6,995 nt of DNA, taken from the NCBI GenBank assembly GCA_900555435.1, contig USLH01000118.1, forward strand, positions 1-6,995, written 5' to 3'. This DNA comes from an uncultured Oscillospiraceae bacterium (GTDB taxonomy: Bacteria; Bacillota; Clostridia; Oscillospirales; Ruminococcaceae). Each line of letters opens with the position of its first letter. The stretch's first letter is position 1. Below are positions 5,491 through 6,995 of this stretch, one piece after another. The notes under the pieces were generated by a model. The model was not told the DNA's origin. It saw nothing but the letters and a program-made list of their open reading frames with translations, and ran no database searches. The position numbers were made by a program, and so were the translations under genes.

Positions 5491-5519
5491 ATTTTAGCGG
5501 GAAAGGGGAGAAATGTCTA
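5491..5519 (-). promoter_or_regulatory. Candidate SigA promoter of the XRE-membrane gene
   Basis: TAGACA (5514-5519; 5/6), 17 bases, TAAAAT (5491-5496; 5/6) on the minus strand. The start would fall near 5484, leaving only about eleven bases before the GTG codon, just enough for the AAGGAGG site. The very short leader is unusual and supports reading the GTG as the real start, unless the promoter call is wrong. Confidence 0.6.
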
Positions 5520-5591
5520 TCAAAATGCTTTTCCATCGGCAGTTTTTGAAGGAAAAAAGAAGATTTTTTTCAGGAAAGCAGGGAAAATAAA

Positions 5592-5609
5592 ATACAAATC
5601 GTATAATTT
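5592..5609. repeat. Copy 2 of the 18-base intergenic motif
   Basis: ATACAAATCGTATAATTT on the plus strand, one mismatch from the copy at 4212-4229 and at the same seven-base distance from the stop codon of the upstream gene (leuB). This copy contains a small dyad, ATAC/GTAT with a five-base centre (5592-5604), and a TATAAT sequence on the plus strand without a convincing -35. Confidence 0.6.
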
Positions 5610-5616
5610 TGTCGAA

Positions 5617-6690
5617 TTATCCGATCTGTGCAAGTATGGCGTCGCCCATGCCGGAGCAGGTGACCTTGGCGGTTCCTTCGCTCCAGATGTCTCCGGTGCG
5701 GATACCGGCATTCAAAACCCGATCCACAGCGGATTCGATGCAGGAGGCTTCTTCGGGGAGGTCAAAGGAATAGCGGAGCATCATTGCGGCGGAAAGGATG
5801 GTGCCGATGGGGTTTGCAATGTTCTGCCCGGCGATGTCGGGGGCGGAGCCGTGGATGGGTTCGTACATTCCCCGGGTGCCCTCGCCTAAAGAGGCGGAGG
5901 CCATCATGCCGATGGAGCCGGTGATCATGCTGGCTTCGTCGGAGAGAATGTCGCCGAAGAGGTTCTCGGTGACGATGACGTCGAACTGGGAGGGGTTGCG
6001 CACCAGTTGCATGGCGGTGTTGTCCACCAGCATATCGGTGCAGGTCACGTCGGGGTATTCGGCGGCGACTTCGTGGACGATCTTCCGCCAGAGCCGGGAG
6101 GTGTCAAGAACGTTGGCTTTATCAACGGAAATGACCCGGCTGTCCCGTTTCCGGGCAATGTCGAAGGCAGTGCGGGCGATGCGTCGGATCTCATGGACGG
6201 AATAATTCATGTCGTCGTGAGCCACCAGCTCGCCATTCTCTTCCGAGGTGACGTGGGCGCCGAAATAAGCGCCGCCGGTCAGCTCCCGAACCATCATCAG
6301 GTCGATGCCCTTTTCGGTGATCTCGGGCTTTAAGGGAGAGGCTTCGGAGAGCTGATGAAAAAGCCGGGCGGGACGGAGGTTCGCATACAGTCCCATAGCG
6401 GAGCGGATGCCTAAAAGGGCCGCTTCCGGGCGGATCTCCTTGGGAACGCCGTCCCATTTGGGGCCGCCAACTGCGCCTAAGAGGACGCTGTCGCAGTTCA
6501 GGCACTTCTCCAGCGACTCCTTGGGAAGGGAGGTGCCGTAGGCGTCGATGGCACAGCCGCCGGCTAAGATGTCCTGATAGTGGAAGGTGTGTCTGAATTT
6601 TTCGGCGATCCGGTCAAGAACACGGATTGCCTGATTGACGATCTCCGGGCCGATGCCGTCGCCCCGGATGACGGTAATGGTTTTTTCCAT
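5617..6690 (-). CDS. leuB: 3-isopropylmalate dehydrogenase
   Basis: LeuB oxidises and decarboxylates (2R,3S)-3-isopropylmalate with NAD+ to give 2-ketoisocaproate, the third step of leucine biosynthesis, in the cytoplasm. The 357 residues are the usual length. Substrate and metal ligands are all in place: GDGIGPE (10-16), Arg96 and Arg106 in the region LLGIRSAMGLYANLRPARLF, Arg135 in RELTGGAYFG with Tyr142, Lys191 in VDKANVLD, Asp223 in VDNTAMQL, Asp247 and Asp251 in TENLFGDILSDEAS, and GSAPDIAG (281-288) for NAD binding. The LLGIR...LYANLRP loop separates it from isocitrate dehydrogenases. AAAGGAG lies eight bases before the ATG. It follows leuD by 14 bases, so both belong to one operon. No GC-rich terminator is evident after the stop; only an AU-rich stretch follows. 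Confidence 0.98.
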   Translation of the reverse strand: MEKTITVIRGDGIGPEIVNQAIRVLDRIAEKFRHTFHYQDILAGGCAIDAYGTSLPKESLEKCLNCDSVLLGAVGGPKWDGVPKEIRPEAALLGIRSAMGLYANLRPARLFHQLSEASPLKPEITEKGIDLMMVRELTGGAYFGAHVTSEENGELVAHDDMNYSVHEIRRIARTAFDIARKRDSRVISVDKANVLDTSRLWRKIVHEVAAEYPDVTCTDMLVDNTAMQLVRNPSQFDVIVTENLFGDILSDEASMITGSIGMMASASLGEGTRGMYEPIHGSAPDIAGQNIANPIGTILSAAMMLRYSFDLPEEASCIESAVDRVLNAGIRTGDIWSEGTAKVTCSGMGDAILAQIG

Positions 6691-6704
6691 GACGTCTGCT
6701 CCTT

Positions 6705-6995
6705 TTACTGGTTTAAGGATTTCAGGAGGCCGCCGCTGCGGATGATCTCTTTGATGAAGTCCGGGAAGGGCTCGGCCTGATAGGTTTCGTTTTTAGTCTG
6801 GTTGGTGATGACGCCGGTGTCAAAATCCACCGACACCTGATCCCTGTCGGAGATCTTCTCGCTGGCTTCCGGGCATTCCAGGATCGCAAGGCCGATGTTG
6901 ATGGCGTTACGGTAGAAGATCCTCGCAAAGGTCTTGGCAATGACGCAGGAAATGCCGGCCGCCTTGATGGCGATGGGGGCGTGCTCCCGGGAGGA
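6705..6995 (-). CDS. leuD: 3-isopropylmalate dehydratase small subunit (3' part)
   Basis: LeuD pairs with the iron-sulfur subunit LeuC to isomerise 2-isopropylmalate to 3-isopropylmalate, the step before LeuB. The last 96 residues are visible, beginning SSREHAPIAIKAAGISCVIA, which carries the family's G-S-S-R-E-H active-site loop (the glycine would lie just outside the window). The motif FARIFYRNAINIGLAILECP follows. The C-terminus VITNQTKNETYQAEPFPDFI leads into a short hydrophobic GGLLKSL end, as in bacterial LeuD of about 160 residues. The 5' part is cut by the window edge. Its TAA at 6705-6707 is 14 bases before leuB; leuC would be expected upstream. Confidence 0.96.
   Translation of the reverse strand, partial: SSREHAPIAIKAAGISCVIAKTFARIFYRNAINIGLAILECPEASEKISDRDQVSVDFDTGVITNQTKNETYQAEPFPDFIKEIIRSGGLLKSLNQ

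Noticed and set aside
5520..5616. Terminator after leuB
   Set aside because: Only AU-rich pairing such as GAAAAAA/TTTTTTC is available; no GC-containing stem with a U-tract is visible.

Overview
The window looks like the chromosome of a low-to-moderate GC Gram-positive bacterium of the class Clostridia, most likely near Oscillospiraceae/Ruminococcaceae. That rests on gene order (ylxM-ffh-rpsP-khpA-...-rimM-trmD), strong AGGAGG-type ribosome binding sites, SigA-like promoters, and an HPr with both His15 and Ser46. Every gene I can support is on the minus strand, so reading order runs from high to low coordinates. I found no RNA gene, insertion sequence, CRISPR array or phage gene.

Layout in transcription order. 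(1) 6995-5617: the 3' part of leuD, then leuB, the end of a leucine biosynthesis operon; upstream genes lie outside the window. (2) 5473-4826: a protein with an N-terminal XRE-type helix-turn-helix and a four-helix membrane tail. It has its own short promoter and a strong terminator. (3) 4611-2265: ylxM, ffh, rpsP and khpA, a targeting and ribosome cluster driven by a near-perfect SigA promoter and closed by a strong bidirectional hairpin terminator. (4) 2206-1611: a damaged gene for a multi-spanning membrane protein, carrying an in-frame TAG and a one-base frameshift, and with no standard start codon. (5) 1585-391: rimM and trmD, translationally coupled. (6) 390-176: a non-coding stretch with two DnaA-box-like sites and a strong extended -10 promoter followed by a leader hairpin. 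(7) 169-1: the start of ptsH (HPr), cut by the window edge.

How the genes fit together: ffh (the SRP GTPase) and ylxM (a putative SRP-associated regulator) serve co-translational membrane targeting; rpsP is ribosomal protein bS16; khpA is a small RNA-binding protein; rimM helps 30S maturation; trmD makes m1G37 in tRNA. This is a widely conserved neighbourhood. Three departures from the usual layout are visible: the broken membrane gene and a terminator sit between khpA and rimM, rplS does not follow trmD, and ptsH stands there instead.

The window is mostly housekeeping DNA, and I do not see a new multi-gene system. The best leads are the decayed membrane gene, the paired DnaA boxes, a duplicated motif found seven bases after two unrelated stop codons, phased T-tracts upstream of the ylxM promoter, and a possible second start inside the XRE-membrane gene.
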